Shown here piece by piece: positions 26,929 to 35,895 of a stretch of 64,000 nucleotides of DNA. Source of the DNA: Sva-07 sp963728195 (GTDB lineage Bacteria > Actinomycetota > Acidimicrobiia > Acidimicrobiales > Ilumatobacteraceae). The stretch spans positions 23,879 to 87,878 of the forward strand of contig CAVSIX010000012.1 of assembly GCA_963728195.1 (NCBI GenBank). The letters run 5' to 3'. Position 1 is the first letter of the stretch. Each line of letters opens with the position of its first letter. The notes beneath the pieces are model-generated. The model searched no databases. It saw nothing but the letters and a program-made list of their open reading frames with translations, and was not told the DNA's origin. The position numbers were made by a program, and so were the translations under genes.

Positions 26929-27780
26929 ATGCGTACCTTCGTCGTCGTCGTGCCACAGCGTGACCTCGACGTCGCCTCCGACGTGCTCTGGCAGCTCGGC
27001 GTGCGGGCGATCGAGGAGCGTCCGCACCGCTCGCCGGAGCAGGTCGAGCTGTGGACAGCGGTCGGCGACGAGCCCGAGGCGATCGCTCGCGCCGTCGCAC
27101 GCCTCGATGGGCGCTGGGCGCACCGGGTCGTCGTCGTCGCCGACGAGCCGGCGCAGACGTGGCGCGAGCACGCCGCACCGATGTGGGTAGATGACGACCT
27201 CGTGATCGTCCCGGCGTGGCAGGAGGCGCCCGTCGCGGCCGGCCGGACAGTGGTCCACATCGAGCCCGGCGGTGCGTTCGGTCTCGGCGACCATCCCACC
27301 ACGCTGCTGTCACTGCGGGCGCTGCGCGGCGTGCTCGACGGCGACGCCGACGTGATCGACGTCGGATGTGGCACCGGAGTGATCGCGGTCACCGCAGCGA
27401 TCATGCAGCAGCGACCGGTGCGCGCCATCGACGTCGCATCGGCCGCGGTCGAGGCCACGATCGACAACGCCCGCCGCAACGGCGTCGCCGGTCGGGTCCG
27501 CGTCGATGCAACGGCCCTGAGCGACATCGACGACGACTTCGACGTCGTCGTGGCCAACATCCTCGCCCCGGTGCTCGTGTCGCTGGCCGCCGACCTGCAC
27601 CGTGTCACCCGGCCGACCGGGCGGCTCGTCGTCAGCGGCATCCTCGCGGCGTCACACCAGCATGTGCTCGACGCCCTCGCCCCGATGGAGGTCGAGCGCA
27701 CCGACGAACTCGACGGCTGGGTCGCCGTCGTCCTGCGCCACCCGAATCAGCCTGCGATGAGCGAACCGACCGGATACTGA
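26929..27780 (+). CDS. prmA: Ribosomal protein L11 methyltransferase
   Basis: A 283-residue enzyme trimethylating ribosomal protein L11. The N-terminal substrate-recognition domain (about 1-85) is followed by the linker and the SAM domain: EPGGAFGLGDHPTT (PrmA signature), DVGCGTGVIAV (motif I) and VVANILAPVL (motif IV with the NxL core). It follows the carbonic-anhydrase-like gene by 18 bases. The end reaches a convergent PfkB kinase. Confidence 0.9.
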   Translation: MRTFVVVVPQRDLDVASDVLWQLGVRAIEERPHRSPEQVELWTAVGDEPEAIARAVARLDGRWAHRVVVVADEPAQTWREHAAPMWVDDDLVIVPAWQEAPVAAGRTVVHIEPGGAFGLGDHPTTLLSLRALRGVLDGDADVIDVGCGTGVIAVTAAIMQQRPVRAIDVASAAVEATIDNARRNGVAGRVRVDATALSDIDDDFDVVVANILAPVLVSLAADLHRVTRPTGRLVVSGILAASHQHVLDALAPMEVERTDELDGWVAVVLRHPNQPAMSEPTGY

Positions 27781-27805
27781 CACTTGGCTCATCGCAGCGG
27801 CTGGT

Positions 27806-28678
27806 TCACGTCGATGCGAGGCGGTCGACGTCGGCGGCGACGGGAAGCGACGGGACGGCTCCGGCCACGGTCGTGGCCAGCGCCCCCGCTGCCGCGGCGC
27901 TGCGGGCCGCCTCGTACAGGTCGTCGCCCGTCGCGAGCCGGCACGCGAGCGTGCCGCAGAACGCGTCGCCGGCGCCGGTGGTGTCGACCGGGTCGACCCG
28001 GAACGCTTCGATCGAACGGCTGGCCACCACGCCCGCCTCGAACACGGTCACCCCGCCGGCGCCTCTGGTCACCACGACCGCACCGACACCGCCGGCGAGG
28101 AGCCGTTCCACGCCACCGAGCAGTTCGACTTCGTGTTCGTTGGGCACGACGACGTCACACAACGCGAGCACCTCCGGCGCCAAGCCGTCGACCGGAGCGG
28201 GCGCCGGGTTGAGGACCGTCCGGCCGCCCGCCCGACGAGCTGCTGTCAATGCATCGACCACCGTGTCGAGTGGCACCTCGAGCTGCGCCAGCACGACCGT
28301 GGCGCGCGGGAGCGATGACGCGTGGGCCAGCGAGTTGGCCCCGGGGATCACCACGATGCTGTTCTCGGCTCGATCGTCGACCGTGATCAGCGCTCGGCCC
28401 GTCGGCACGCCGGCGACGACGACCACCTGGGAGATGTCGATGCCCTCGTGCTCGGCGACCGAGCACAGCGTGGCGCCGGCCTCGTCGTCGCCGACTGCGG
28501 CGACGAAGGCGACCGATGCGCCGGCACGGGCGGCGGCGACGGCCTGGTTGAGCCCCTTGCCGCCGGGATGCTGCGCGAAGCCCGAGCCGAGCACCGTCTC
28601 GCCCGGTCGAGGGAGACGCGGTGTGGTGGCGACCAGATCGAGGTTCGCACTGCCGACGACGACGACGTCGAAGGCCAC
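27806..28678 (-). CDS. PfkB-family carbohydrate kinase (ribokinase-like)
   Basis: A 290-residue kinase. The N-terminal signature GSANLDLV, the GGKGLNQAVAAARAG block and the C-terminal DTTGAGDAFCG motif with the catalytic Asp identify the PfkB/ribokinase fold. The closest look is ribokinase, with NPAPAP and PNEHEVELL as in RbsK, but sugar specificity is unproven. GTG 28678 is chosen as start since it lies just before the first strand and 17 bases after the whiB stop. Confidence 0.87.
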   Translation of the reverse strand: MAFDVVVVGSANLDLVATTPRLPRPGETVLGSGFAQHPGGKGLNQAVAAARAGASVAFVAAVGDDEAGATLCSVAEHEGIDISQVVVVAGVPTGRALITVDDRAENSIVVIPGANSLAHASSLPRATVVLAQLEVPLDTVVDALTAARRAGGRTVLNPAPAPVDGLAPEVLALCDVVVPNEHEVELLGGVERLLAGGVGAVVVTRGAGGVTVFEAGVVASRSIEAFRVDPVDTTGAGDAFCGTLACRLATGDDLYEAARSAAAAGALATTVAGAVPSLPVAADVDRLAST

Positions 28679-28695
28679 GGGCGCTTCGGCGACGG

Positions 28696-28992
28696 TCAGC
28701 TGGCGCGGGCCCGGATCCCGATGGGTGCGATCAGGCGGAAGCCCGCAGCGTGACGCTCGTCCTCGGACTCGCCACCCCAGAAGCCGTACTCGTGGTTGCG
28801 GCGGGCGAACTCGACGCACTCGACGCGAACCGAACAGCCGGCGCACACTTCCTGGGCGGCGGCCTCGCGGCGCTCACGCGCCTGCGGTCGCTCGGCCGCT
28901 GTCGGGAAGAAGAGGTGCGTCAGACCCTTGCATGCGCCGTGACGCATCCAATCGTCATCGGTTGCAATGCGGTCGAGTTCGATGGCCGACAT
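28696..28992 (-). CDS. WhiB-family iron-sulfur transcription regulator
   Basis: A 98-residue WhiB-like regulator, a family confined to actinobacteria and their phages. Four cluster cysteines are visible at 21, 50, 53 and 59, followed by GFWGGESEDER, the WhiB turn that contacts the sigma factor, and a basic C-terminal tail for DNA. The cluster senses O2 or NO in this family. ATG 28992 is preferred over GTG 28998 because GGGGG sits 8-12 bases upstream of it. Which WhiB subgroup it belongs to cannot be decided here. Confidence 0.9.
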   Translation of the reverse strand: MSAIELDRIATDDDWMRHGACKGLTHLFFPTAAERPQARERREAAAQEVCAGCSVRVECVEFARRNHEYGFWGGESEDERHAAGFRLIAPIGIRARAS

Positions 28993-29109
28993 GTACACAC
29001 ACCCCCGTGCGCTAGTACCCCAGCTCGGAGCCGGTCGGCCCGAGCGGTCAGCAGACTAAAACGAATCGACCGCCGAGTCAATTGCATCAAGCAAGGAATT
29101 CTGACGAGG

Positions 29110-30180
29110 TCAGCCGGCGGTGAGAAGCTGGACCCCGCGGGCGAAGGTGGTCACGTCGTCGAGCGTCGTATCCCACCCGGTCATCCATCGCACCTGGTGC
29201 TCGGCGACGTCCCAGTCCCAGAAGAAACACCAGTCGCGCAGGGGAGCTATCACCTCGGGAGCCAGCCGCGGGAACAGGCTGTTGACCGCAGGTGGGCCTC
29301 CGAGTTCGACACCGTCGATGCCCTCCGTGAGGCGGTGGAGCTCGGTGGCCATCGAGTTCGCATGAGTCGCCAGGTCGATCCAGAGGTCGTCGTGCAGGAT
29401 CGCATTGAACTGTGCTGCGAGGAAGCGCATCTTCGACGGCAACTGTGTGACCTGCTTGCGGACGTAGTCGGAGCCGACGGCGGCGGCGGGGGAGAGGAAC
29501 ACGACCGCCTCGGCTCCGAGGAGACCGTTCTTCGTGCCGCCGAAGCTGATCGCGTCGACCCCGGCGTCGATCGTCATCGCTCGCAGGGTCGCCCGCGTCC
29601 CACCGAGCGCCGCCGTTGCGTTGGCGATGCGGGCACCGTCGAGGTGGACGAGCATGCCCAGTGCGTGCGCCTGGTCGCACAGCGCAGCGATCTCGTCGGC
29701 GGTGTAGACCGTGCCGAGTTCCGTCGCCTGCGTGATCGACACGACGCCAGGTTGAGCGTGGTGCTGCACGCCTTGTACGTGGGCGAGCTCTGCGAGCTGC
29801 TCGGGAACCAGCTTGGCGGCCGGCGACGGCAGATCGATCAGCTTCGTGGCGAGCACCCGCTCGGGGGCGCCGGTCTCGTCGACGGCGATGTGCGCCCAGT
29901 CGGTGCAGACGACCGCATGGTTCGGACCGCGCAGCGATCCGAGCAGCGTCGCCAGGGCCACGATGTTCGCTCCGGTGCCGTTGAAGGTGAGCCGGGTCGT
30001 GACGTCGGCACCGAACAGGTCGCGGAAGCGGGCGGCGCATTCGCGGGTGTGGTCGTCATCGCCGTAGGCGAGTGCCGAGCCGACGTTGACCGCGAGGAGG
30101 GCCTCGATCACAGCAGGGTGGGCGCCGGCGGCGTTGTCGCTGGCGAAGGCGCGGGCGGGTGGTGCCGGAAGTGTCGTCAC
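29110..30180 (-). CDS. Low-specificity L-threonine aldolase-like PLP enzyme
   Basis: A 356-residue fold-type I PLP enzyme. The first part (SDNAAGAHPAVIEAL, ALAYGDDDHTRE) is the threonine-aldolase start, the PLP Lys lies in SFGGTKNGLLGAEAVVF, and HLDGARIANA carries the cofactor Asp. It cleaves threonine or related beta-hydroxy amino acids to glycine and an aldehyde, so it is a potential glycine source for the cleavage system further on. GTG 30180 is the start, and the gene is divergent from the zinc-finger gene. Confidence 0.9.
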   Translation of the reverse strand: MTTLPAPPARAFASDNAAGAHPAVIEALLAVNVGSALAYGDDDHTRECAARFRDLFGADVTTRLTFNGTGANIVALATLLGSLRGPNHAVVCTDWAHIAVDETGAPERVLATKLIDLPSPAAKLVPEQLAELAHVQGVQHHAQPGVVSITQATELGTVYTADEIAALCDQAHALGMLVHLDGARIANATAALGGTRATLRAMTIDAGVDAISFGGTKNGLLGAEAVVFLSPAAAVGSDYVRKQVTQLPSKMRFLAAQFNAILHDDLWIDLATHANSMATELHRLTEGIDGVELGGPPAVNSLFPRLAPEVIAPLRDWCFFWDWDVAEHQVRWMTGWDTTLDDVTTFARGVQLLTAG

Positions 30181-30239
30181 CCTCGGAGTCTCCCAGCGGG
30201 ATCGTCGTCTGCCACCTGCGGATCGCCTACGATATCGTC

Positions 30240-30614
30240 ATGACGAAATCACCCGAGGGTGATGACAGCGCACGATCGGGGCCGACGCACTGCCGTTGGT
30301 GCCGTCGGGCGTTGCCGGAACGCCGTGGTCCCGGGCGACCACGCGAGTTCTGCTCGGGTCGCTGCCGCCAGTGGGACTGGGTGGCGAGGCACCGAGCTGC
30401 CGAGCTCGCACTGAACGAAGACGAGCTGGTGGTCGCACGGTCCGAGCTCGATGCGCTCCACGACGAGCTCTACGTGCTGGCGTGCGCCGTCGACGACGTC
30501 GAACGTGATCTGGCGGGCCCCCACGCACCGAGCGCCAGAGAACTCGCCGACGCACTGGCCTGGCTGCTCGATGCGGCGCGTCCGCTGCGAGACCGCGAGA
30601 TCGGCGCCGCGTGA
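30240..30614 (+). CDS. Small zinc-finger protein with helical tail
   Basis: A 124-residue protein. The N-terminal part holds CRWC and CSGRC pairs, separated by a basic RRGPGRPREF segment, and should bind one zinc and probably DNA or RNA. The rest is an acidic, Ala/Leu-rich helix that may be a coiled coil (about 55-115). TACGAT lies 6 bases before the ATG (30228-30233), a leaderless promoter. No family name is certain. Confidence 0.65.
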   Translation: MTKSPEGDDSARSGPTHCRWCRRALPERRGPGRPREFCSGRCRQWDWVARHRAAELALNEDELVVARSELDALHDELYVLACAVDDVERDLAGPHAPSARELADALAWLLDAARPLRDREIGAA

Positions 30615-30876
30615 GGGCCGCCCGGCCGGTCCGGGTTCGGACACAACGCCCATAATCTTCGTTATGTCATTTTGATCTGACGCGGTGGACATCGACGTCG
30701 GCATCGGCCAGAATGGCCGCTCCCCGTTCGGAGAGGCCCCGTGCTGGTGCCTTGAAGGAATCCAGACGTTCTCGTCGAGGTTCAGGGGTCTCGACCTCAG
30801 CTGGAGATCGTTGACGAAACTTGAGGTCCAGTCAGGGCGGACCGACAACTCCACAGTGCAGGGAGCTTCTCCGTCC
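30615..30876 (+). other. Possible structured 5' leader of the M23 peptidase gene
   Basis: This 262-base gap holds a short dyad CATAA-tcttcg-TTATG (about 30651-30666), a stable hairpin with arms GGCCgCTCC and GGAGaGGCC (30715-30738, loop CCGTTC) and GGTCC...GGACC arms around 30826-30842. It ends in GGGAG 11 bases before ATG 30877. No known riboswitch consensus could be matched by eye. A transcribed, folded leader controlling the cell-wall peptidase is possible. Confidence 0.4.
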
Positions 30877-32706
30877 ATGATGCAAACCACTCGCAAACAA
30901 CGTTCTGTGCGCCTCGCCGTCCGATGCGTCTGTGCTGCCACGATCAGCGGTCTGACGCTGGGCGCCGTGCCGATGGTGGCGACCGCATCGCCCGCCGTGC
31001 TCGCGGCGCCGCTGCTCCCCCAGACCGTCGTCGGCCTGCGTCAGGGTGCCACCGGCGCCGAGGTGGTCGCACTGCAGAAGGCCCTGATCGCCAGCGGTGT
31101 CACCGTGCCCGGCGGTGCCGACGGTGTCTTCGGCCCGGCGACCAAGTCGGCGCTCACCGCGTATCAGTCGCGCTCGGGTCTGGCGACGACCGGAGAGGTC
31201 GACGAGGCTTCCGCATCGGCGCTCGGCCTCGCCGCGGCGAGCACGGCGCCGACGGCCTCGGCCGCCCTGAGCGTCGGCTCGCAGGGCGATGCCGTCAAGC
31301 AGCTGCAGAGCGCCCTGATGGCCGCCGGCGTGTTCGTCCCCGGCGGTGCCGACGGTGTCTTCGGCCCGGCGACCAAGACCGCCGTGTCGAACTATCAACG
31401 CTGGAACGGCCTCGCGGTGACCGGCGATGTCGATGCCGCGACAGCGGCCCGGCTCGGGCTCGGCTCCAGCCCTGCCGCTCCAGCGACGCCGGCCCCCGCC
31501 GCGAGCACGTCGAGCAGCTTCGTCGGGATGAAGGTCGGTGCGCGCGGCGAGAACGTCAAGGTGCTGCAGCGCGCGCTGATCGCCGCCGGAATCACCGTTC
31601 GTGGTGGCGCCGACGGGGTGTTCGGAGCGATGACCGCCGCCGCACTCACCAGCTACCAGCAGGCGAACGGGCTCACAGCGAACGGCGTCGTCGACGACGC
31701 GCTGGTCGTCAAGCTGGCCCTCGGCGCCGGCACACCCGCGACGACGCCGGCGCCGACGCCCGCTCCGGCGGCTCCGGCCGGAGCGTCCTATGTCGGTCTC
31801 GCGGTCGGGTCGAACGGGGCCTTGGTGAAGGATCTGCAGCGAGCGCTGATGCAGACCGGGCTCGCACTGCTCGGCGGCGCCGACGGTGTGTTCGGCAACG
31901 CCACCAGGGCAACACTGATGAAGTTCCAGCAGACGCAGGGACACGAGCAGACCGGTGTCGTCACCGCAGCCGCCGCCACGCTGCTCGCCCTCGGAACACC
32001 GGCCGCTCCACAGGGTGCCAGCAATCAGCCCGGCTTCGCCGTGTTCGGTGAACGAGGAGACCGTGTCACGTCATTGCAACAGGCCCTGATCAAGGCCGGC
32101 ATCGGGTTCGCAGGCGGCGCCGACGGCGTCTTCGGTGCGGCCACCGCCGGAGCGATCCTGGCGTTCCAGCGACGCGAAGGGCTCCCGGCCACCGGCAAGG
32201 TCGACCAGGCCACCGCGGACCGGCTCGGCAGCGCACCCGCTCCCGCGCCCGCTCCCCCGACGTCGGCAGGCGTGTCGATCGACGTGTTCCCGGTGCAGGG
32301 CAAGTGCTGGTTCGGCGACACGTGGATGGCGCCCCGCGGCGGTGGTCGCCTCCACGAAGGCCTCGACATCATCGCCGCCCGGGGCAATCTGCTCTACGCC
32401 GCAGTGTCGGGCACGGTGTCCAAGCTGTACTACGACTTCCCTGGCGCACTGGCCGGCAACGGGCTCCGGATCGCCCAGGACAACGGCACCTACTTCACGT
32501 ACCTGCACCTCGACACGTTCGCCGACGGCATCGCCGTCGGCACGAAGGTCACCGCCGGCCAGGTGATCGGCACCGTCGGCAACACGGGCAACTCGGCGAC
32601 CCCGCACCTCCACTTCGAAGTGCATCCCAACGGCGGAGCTGCGGTGAACCCGTATCCCCTCGTCAAGCCGATCGACGCCTGCAACGTCCTGACGCCCCGG
32701 GCCTGA
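30877..32706 (+). CDS. Secreted peptidoglycan-binding M23 metallopeptidase
   Basis: A 609-residue exported cell-wall hydrolase. A signal peptide (basic start, hydrophobic core, cut probably after ATASPAVLA) is followed by five PG_binding_1 repeats. Each has a GGADGVFG turn and is separated by Ala/Pro/Thr linkers. The C-terminal LytM/M23 domain has H493 and D497 in HEGLD and H577/H579 in HLHFEV, the complete zinc-site pattern, so it should be active. It would cut peptide cross-links in peptidoglycan. ATG 30877 has GGGAG 11 bases upstream; 30880 is an alternative. The number of binding repeats is high for the family. Confidence 0.9.
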   Translation: MMQTTRKQRSVRLAVRCVCAATISGLTLGAVPMVATASPAVLAAPLLPQTVVGLRQGATGAEVVALQKALIASGVTVPGGADGVFGPATKSALTAYQSRSGLATTGEVDEASASALGLAAASTAPTASAALSVGSQGDAVKQLQSALMAAGVFVPGGADGVFGPATKTAVSNYQRWNGLAVTGDVDAATAARLGLGSSPAAPATPAPAASTSSSFVGMKVGARGENVKVLQRALIAAGITVRGGADGVFGAMTAAALTSYQQANGLTANGVVDDALVVKLALGAGTPATTPAPTPAPAAPAGASYVGLAVGSNGALVKDLQRALMQTGLALLGGADGVFGNATRATLMKFQQTQGHEQTGVVTAAAATLLALGTPAAPQGASNQPGFAVFGERGDRVTSLQQALIKAGIGFAGGADGVFGAATAGAILAFQRREGLPATGKVDQATADRLGSAPAPAPAPPTSAGVSIDVFPVQGKCWFGDTWMAPRGGGRLHEGLDIIAARGNLLYAAVSGTVSKLYYDFPGALAGNGLRIAQDNGTYFTYLHLDTFADGIAVGTKVTAGQVIGTVGNTGNSATPHLHFEVHPNGGAAVNPYPLVKPIDACNVLTPRA

Positions 32707-32743
32707 CCGCACGCCGGTCCCGCCGGCGGGCGTCCACTGAGGG

Positions 32744-32749
32744 TACGCT
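32744..32749 (+). promoter_or_regulatory. -10 box for the glycine riboswitch transcript
   Basis: TACGCT lies about 30 bases upstream of the first aptamer, placing the transcription start near 32756. Confidence 0.5.
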
Positions 32750-32776
32750 GCGCTCACAACTGAATCGCCGTTCCAC

Positions 32777-32996
32777 CCGAGCGGGAGAGTCGTGACCCGG
32801 TGCACCTGGTGACGGCGCCGAAGGAGCAACCTCCCCGGAATCTCTCAGGCCCACGGACCGCTCTGGTGAGGCACGCTGGAAAGCGTCAACCGGTGTCGAG
32901 TCGACCGACTCGTGACGGCACCGGGTGGCCACCGACGGGGAAAGCCAGGGCCGTGCCCCGGCGAAACTCTCAGGTATCGATGACAGCCGGGGAGCC
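32777..32996 (+). ncRNA. Tandem glycine riboswitch
   Basis: Two consecutive glycine aptamers are recognisable. The first runs from GCGGGAGAGT (32781) through CGCCGAAGGAGCAA to AATCTCTCAGGC; the linker GCTGGAAAGC (32875-32884) is the usual CTGGAGAG-type element. The second contains GACGGGGAAAGCC and ends in CGAAACTCTCAGGTATCGATGACAG without the second half being degenerate. It sits directly upstream of gcvP and 25 bases before its start, so glycine binding should switch on glycine cleavage. A ribosome site AGGAGG at 33009-33014 lies just downstream and is the probable target of control. Confidence 0.93.
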
Positions 32997-33021
32997 CCGA
33001 TCCGCCGCAGGAGGCTCCACC

Positions 33022-35895
33022 GTGTCCGACCCCACTCCCCCACGAGATCTGCACACGCTGATCGAGTCCGACGAGTTCACGCGCCGTCACATCGGCCCGT
33101 CCACCGAGGAACTGTCGGCGATGCTCGCCGTCGTCGGTGCCGCATCGGTCGACGAACTCCTCGCCGAGACGATGCCGGCGACCATCCGCAGCGACGCTCC
33201 CCTCGATCTACCCGCTGCAGTGCCGGAAACGGAGGCGATCGAGCGGCTCCGTCGGATCGCTGGACGGAATCGACGGGTGACCAGTCTGATCGGCATGGGC
33301 TACACCGCGACGGTCACCCCGCCGGTGATCGCCCGCAACGTGCTCGAGAACCCGGCGTGGTACACCGCCTACACCCCGTATCAGCCCGAGATCAGCCAGG
33401 GGCGCCTCGAGGCGTTGCTGAACTTCCAGACGCTGATCACCGAGCTGACCGGCCTCGACGTGGCGAACGCCTCGTTGCTCGACGAGGCGACCGCCGCTGC
33501 AGAGGCGATGACCATGGCGCGACGGCAGTCGAAATCGTCGTCGAACCGCTTCGTCGTCCACCACGACACCCATCCCCAGACGATCGCCGTCCTGCGCACG
33601 CGCGCCGAGCCGGTCGGCATCGAGATCGCCGTCGGTGACGTCGACCTGCTCGGCACCGGCGACGGCGTGTTCGGGGCGCTGTTCAGCCTGCCCACATCGT
33701 CGGGTGCCGTGCACGACTGGGCCGATGCGATCGCCACGGTGCACGAGCTGGGCGGTATCGCCGTGGTCGCCACCGACCCGTTGGCGTGCGTGCTGACCGT
33801 GCCGCCCGGCGCCATCGGCGCCGACATCGCGATCGGATCGGCACAGCGCTTCGGGGTCCCGATGGGCTTCGGTGGACCCCACGCCGGCTTCCTCGCCGCC
33901 CACGAGCGCGCAGCACGATCGATGCCGGGTCGCATCGTGGGTGTGAGCGTCGACACCGAGGGTCGCCCGGCGTTGCGACTGGCGTTGCAGACCCGCGAGC
34001 AGCACATCCGACGCGAGAAGGCGACGTCGAACATCTGCACCGCCCAGGTGCTGCTGGCGAACATCGCCGGGCTCTACGCCGCCTGGCACGGCCGTGACGG
34101 GCTGGAACGCATCGCCGAACGGGTCCAGCGTCTGACGTCGATCGCTGCGGCCGGCCTGTGCGCCGGGGGCCTCGAGCTCCGCAACGATTCGTGGTTCGAC
34201 ACGCTGACCATCGCCGTTGCCTCGGCCGACGCCGCGCTCGCCGACGCGCTCGCGGCGGGATTCAACATCCGTCGCGTCGACGACGGACACGTCGCAGTCA
34301 CCTTCGACGAGACGACGACACCGGCTCAGGTCGACGACGTGGTGCGGGCACTCGGGGGCCGTCCAGTCGAGGCGGCGCAGCACACCACCGTGCCCGACGG
34401 CTTGGGTGAGTCGATGCGCCGCGGGGACGACTTCTTGACGCAGTCGGTGTTCGATCGCTACCACAGCGAGCACGAGATGCTGCGGTACCTCCGGCGGCTG
34501 AGCGACCGCGACCTCGCTCTCGACCGCACGATGATCCCGTTGGGGTCGTGCACGATGAAGCTCAACGCCACCTCGGAGATGGTGCCGATCACGTGGCCGG
34601 AGTTCGCGGACGTCCACCCGTTCGCGCCGCTCGACCAGGTCGAGGGCTACCTCGAACTGATCCACGGGCTCGAACAGCGCCTCGCGACGATCACCGGCTA
34701 CGACGCGGTCAGCCTGCAACCGAACGCCGGCAGCCAGGGCGAGTACGCCGGTCTCCTCGCGATCCGCGCCTACCACCGTTCGCGCGGCGACTCCGAGCGA
34801 ACCGTGTGCCTCATCCCCTCGAGTGCCCACGGCACCAACGCCGCCAGTGCGGTGATGGCCGGCATGGACGTCGTCGTCGTCGCCTGCGACGCTCGCGGCA
34901 ACATCGACCTCGCTGACGTGCGGGACAAGATCGACCAGGTCGGTGACCGTCTGGCCGCCATCATGATCACCTATCCCTCCACCCACGGGGTGTTCGAGGC
35001 GAGCGTCGTCGAGCTGTGCGCGATGGTCCACGACGCCGGCGGCCAGGTGTACGTGGACGGCGCCAACCTGAATGCACTGGTCGGCCACGCACGACCCGGT
35101 CGCTTCGGTGCCGACGTCAGCCACCTCAACCTCCACAAGACGTTCTGCATCCCACACGGAGGTGGTGGACCCGGCGTCGGGCCGATCGGCGTGCGCTCTC
35201 ACCTTGCACCGTTCCTGCCAGGGCACCCCTTGCACGACGACCAGCCGGTCGGTGCGGTGTCGGCGGCCCCGTTCGGATCCGCCGGCATCCTGCCGATCCC
35301 GTGGATGTACATCGAGATGATGGGGGCAGCCGGGCTGACCGCGGCCACCAGCGTGGCGATCGTGGCGGCGAACTACGTGGCCGAACGCCTCGACCCCTAC
35401 TTCCCGGTGCTCTACCGGGGCGATCACGGCCGGGTCGCGCACGAGTGCATCCTCGACCTGCGCGACCTCACCAAGGCCACCGGCGTCACCGTCGACGACG
35501 TCGCCAAGCGCCTGATGGACTACGGATTTCACGCACCGACGATGAGTTTCCCGGTCGCCGGCACGCTGATGGTCGAACCGACCGAGAGCGAGAGCCTCCG
35601 CGAGCTCGACCGGTTCTGCGATGCGATGATCCAGATCCGCTCCGAGATCGATCGGGTCGTGCAGGGCGAGTGGCCGCTGGAGGACAGCCCGCTGCGTCAT
35701 GCGCCCCACACCGCCGAAGACCTGCTCGGCGACTGGGATCGGCCGTATCCGCGCGATCTGGCGGCGTTCCCCGTGGCCGGCCTGCGGTCGCAGAAGTACT
35801 TCCCCGCCGTGTCGCGCATCGACGGCGCCCAGGGCGACCGTCACCTCGTGTGTTCATGTGAGCCGTTGGAGGCCTACGCCACCGCACTAGCGTGA
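33022..35895 (+). CDS. gcvP: Glycine dehydrogenase (decarboxylating), P protein
   Basis: A 957-residue PLP enzyme that decarboxylates glycine and passes the aminomethyl group to GcvH. Family marks are RRHIGPS at the N-terminus, the FCIPHGGGGPG loop and the PLP Lys at 706 in NLHKTF. It is a single-chain (fused) P protein of normal length. GTG 33022 is chosen because AGGAGG lies 7 bases upstream, after the riboswitch. The partners gcvT and gcvH are on the opposite strand 1-5 kb away and lack a riboswitch of their own. Confidence 0.96.
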   Translation: MSDPTPPRDLHTLIESDEFTRRHIGPSTEELSAMLAVVGAASVDELLAETMPATIRSDAPLDLPAAVPETEAIERLRRIAGRNRRVTSLIGMGYTATVTPPVIARNVLENPAWYTAYTPYQPEISQGRLEALLNFQTLITELTGLDVANASLLDEATAAAEAMTMARRQSKSSSNRFVVHHDTHPQTIAVLRTRAEPVGIEIAVGDVDLLGTGDGVFGALFSLPTSSGAVHDWADAIATVHELGGIAVVATDPLACVLTVPPGAIGADIAIGSAQRFGVPMGFGGPHAGFLAAHERAARSMPGRIVGVSVDTEGRPALRLALQTREQHIRREKATSNICTAQVLLANIAGLYAAWHGRDGLERIAERVQRLTSIAAAGLCAGGLELRNDSWFDTLTIAVASADAALADALAAGFNIRRVDDGHVAVTFDETTTPAQVDDVVRALGGRPVEAAQHTTVPDGLGESMRRGDDFLTQSVFDRYHSEHEMLRYLRRLSDRDLALDRTMIPLGSCTMKLNATSEMVPITWPEFADVHPFAPLDQVEGYLELIHGLEQRLATITGYDAVSLQPNAGSQGEYAGLLAIRAYHRSRGDSERTVCLIPSSAHGTNAASAVMAGMDVVVVACDARGNIDLADVRDKIDQVGDRLAAIMITYPSTHGVFEASVVELCAMVHDAGGQVYVDGANLNALVGHARPGRFGADVSHLNLHKTFCIPHGGGGPGVGPIGVRSHLAPFLPGHPLHDDQPVGAVSAAPFGSAGILPIPWMYIEMMGAAGLTAATSVAIVAANYVAERLDPYFPVLYRGDHGRVAHECILDLRDLTKATGVTVDDVAKRLMDYGFHAPTMSFPVAGTLMVEPTESESLRELDRFCDAMIQIRSEIDRVVQGEWPLEDSPLRHAPHTAEDLLGDWDRPYPRDLAAFPVAGLRSQKYFPAVSRIDGAQGDRHLVCSCEPLEAYATALA

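Noticed and set aside
30670..30870. c-di-AMP (ydaO-type) riboswitch before the M23 gene
   Set aside because: The location fits the family habit, but the conserved GGTGAATC-type segments could not be found. It is kept only as an unspecified structured leader.
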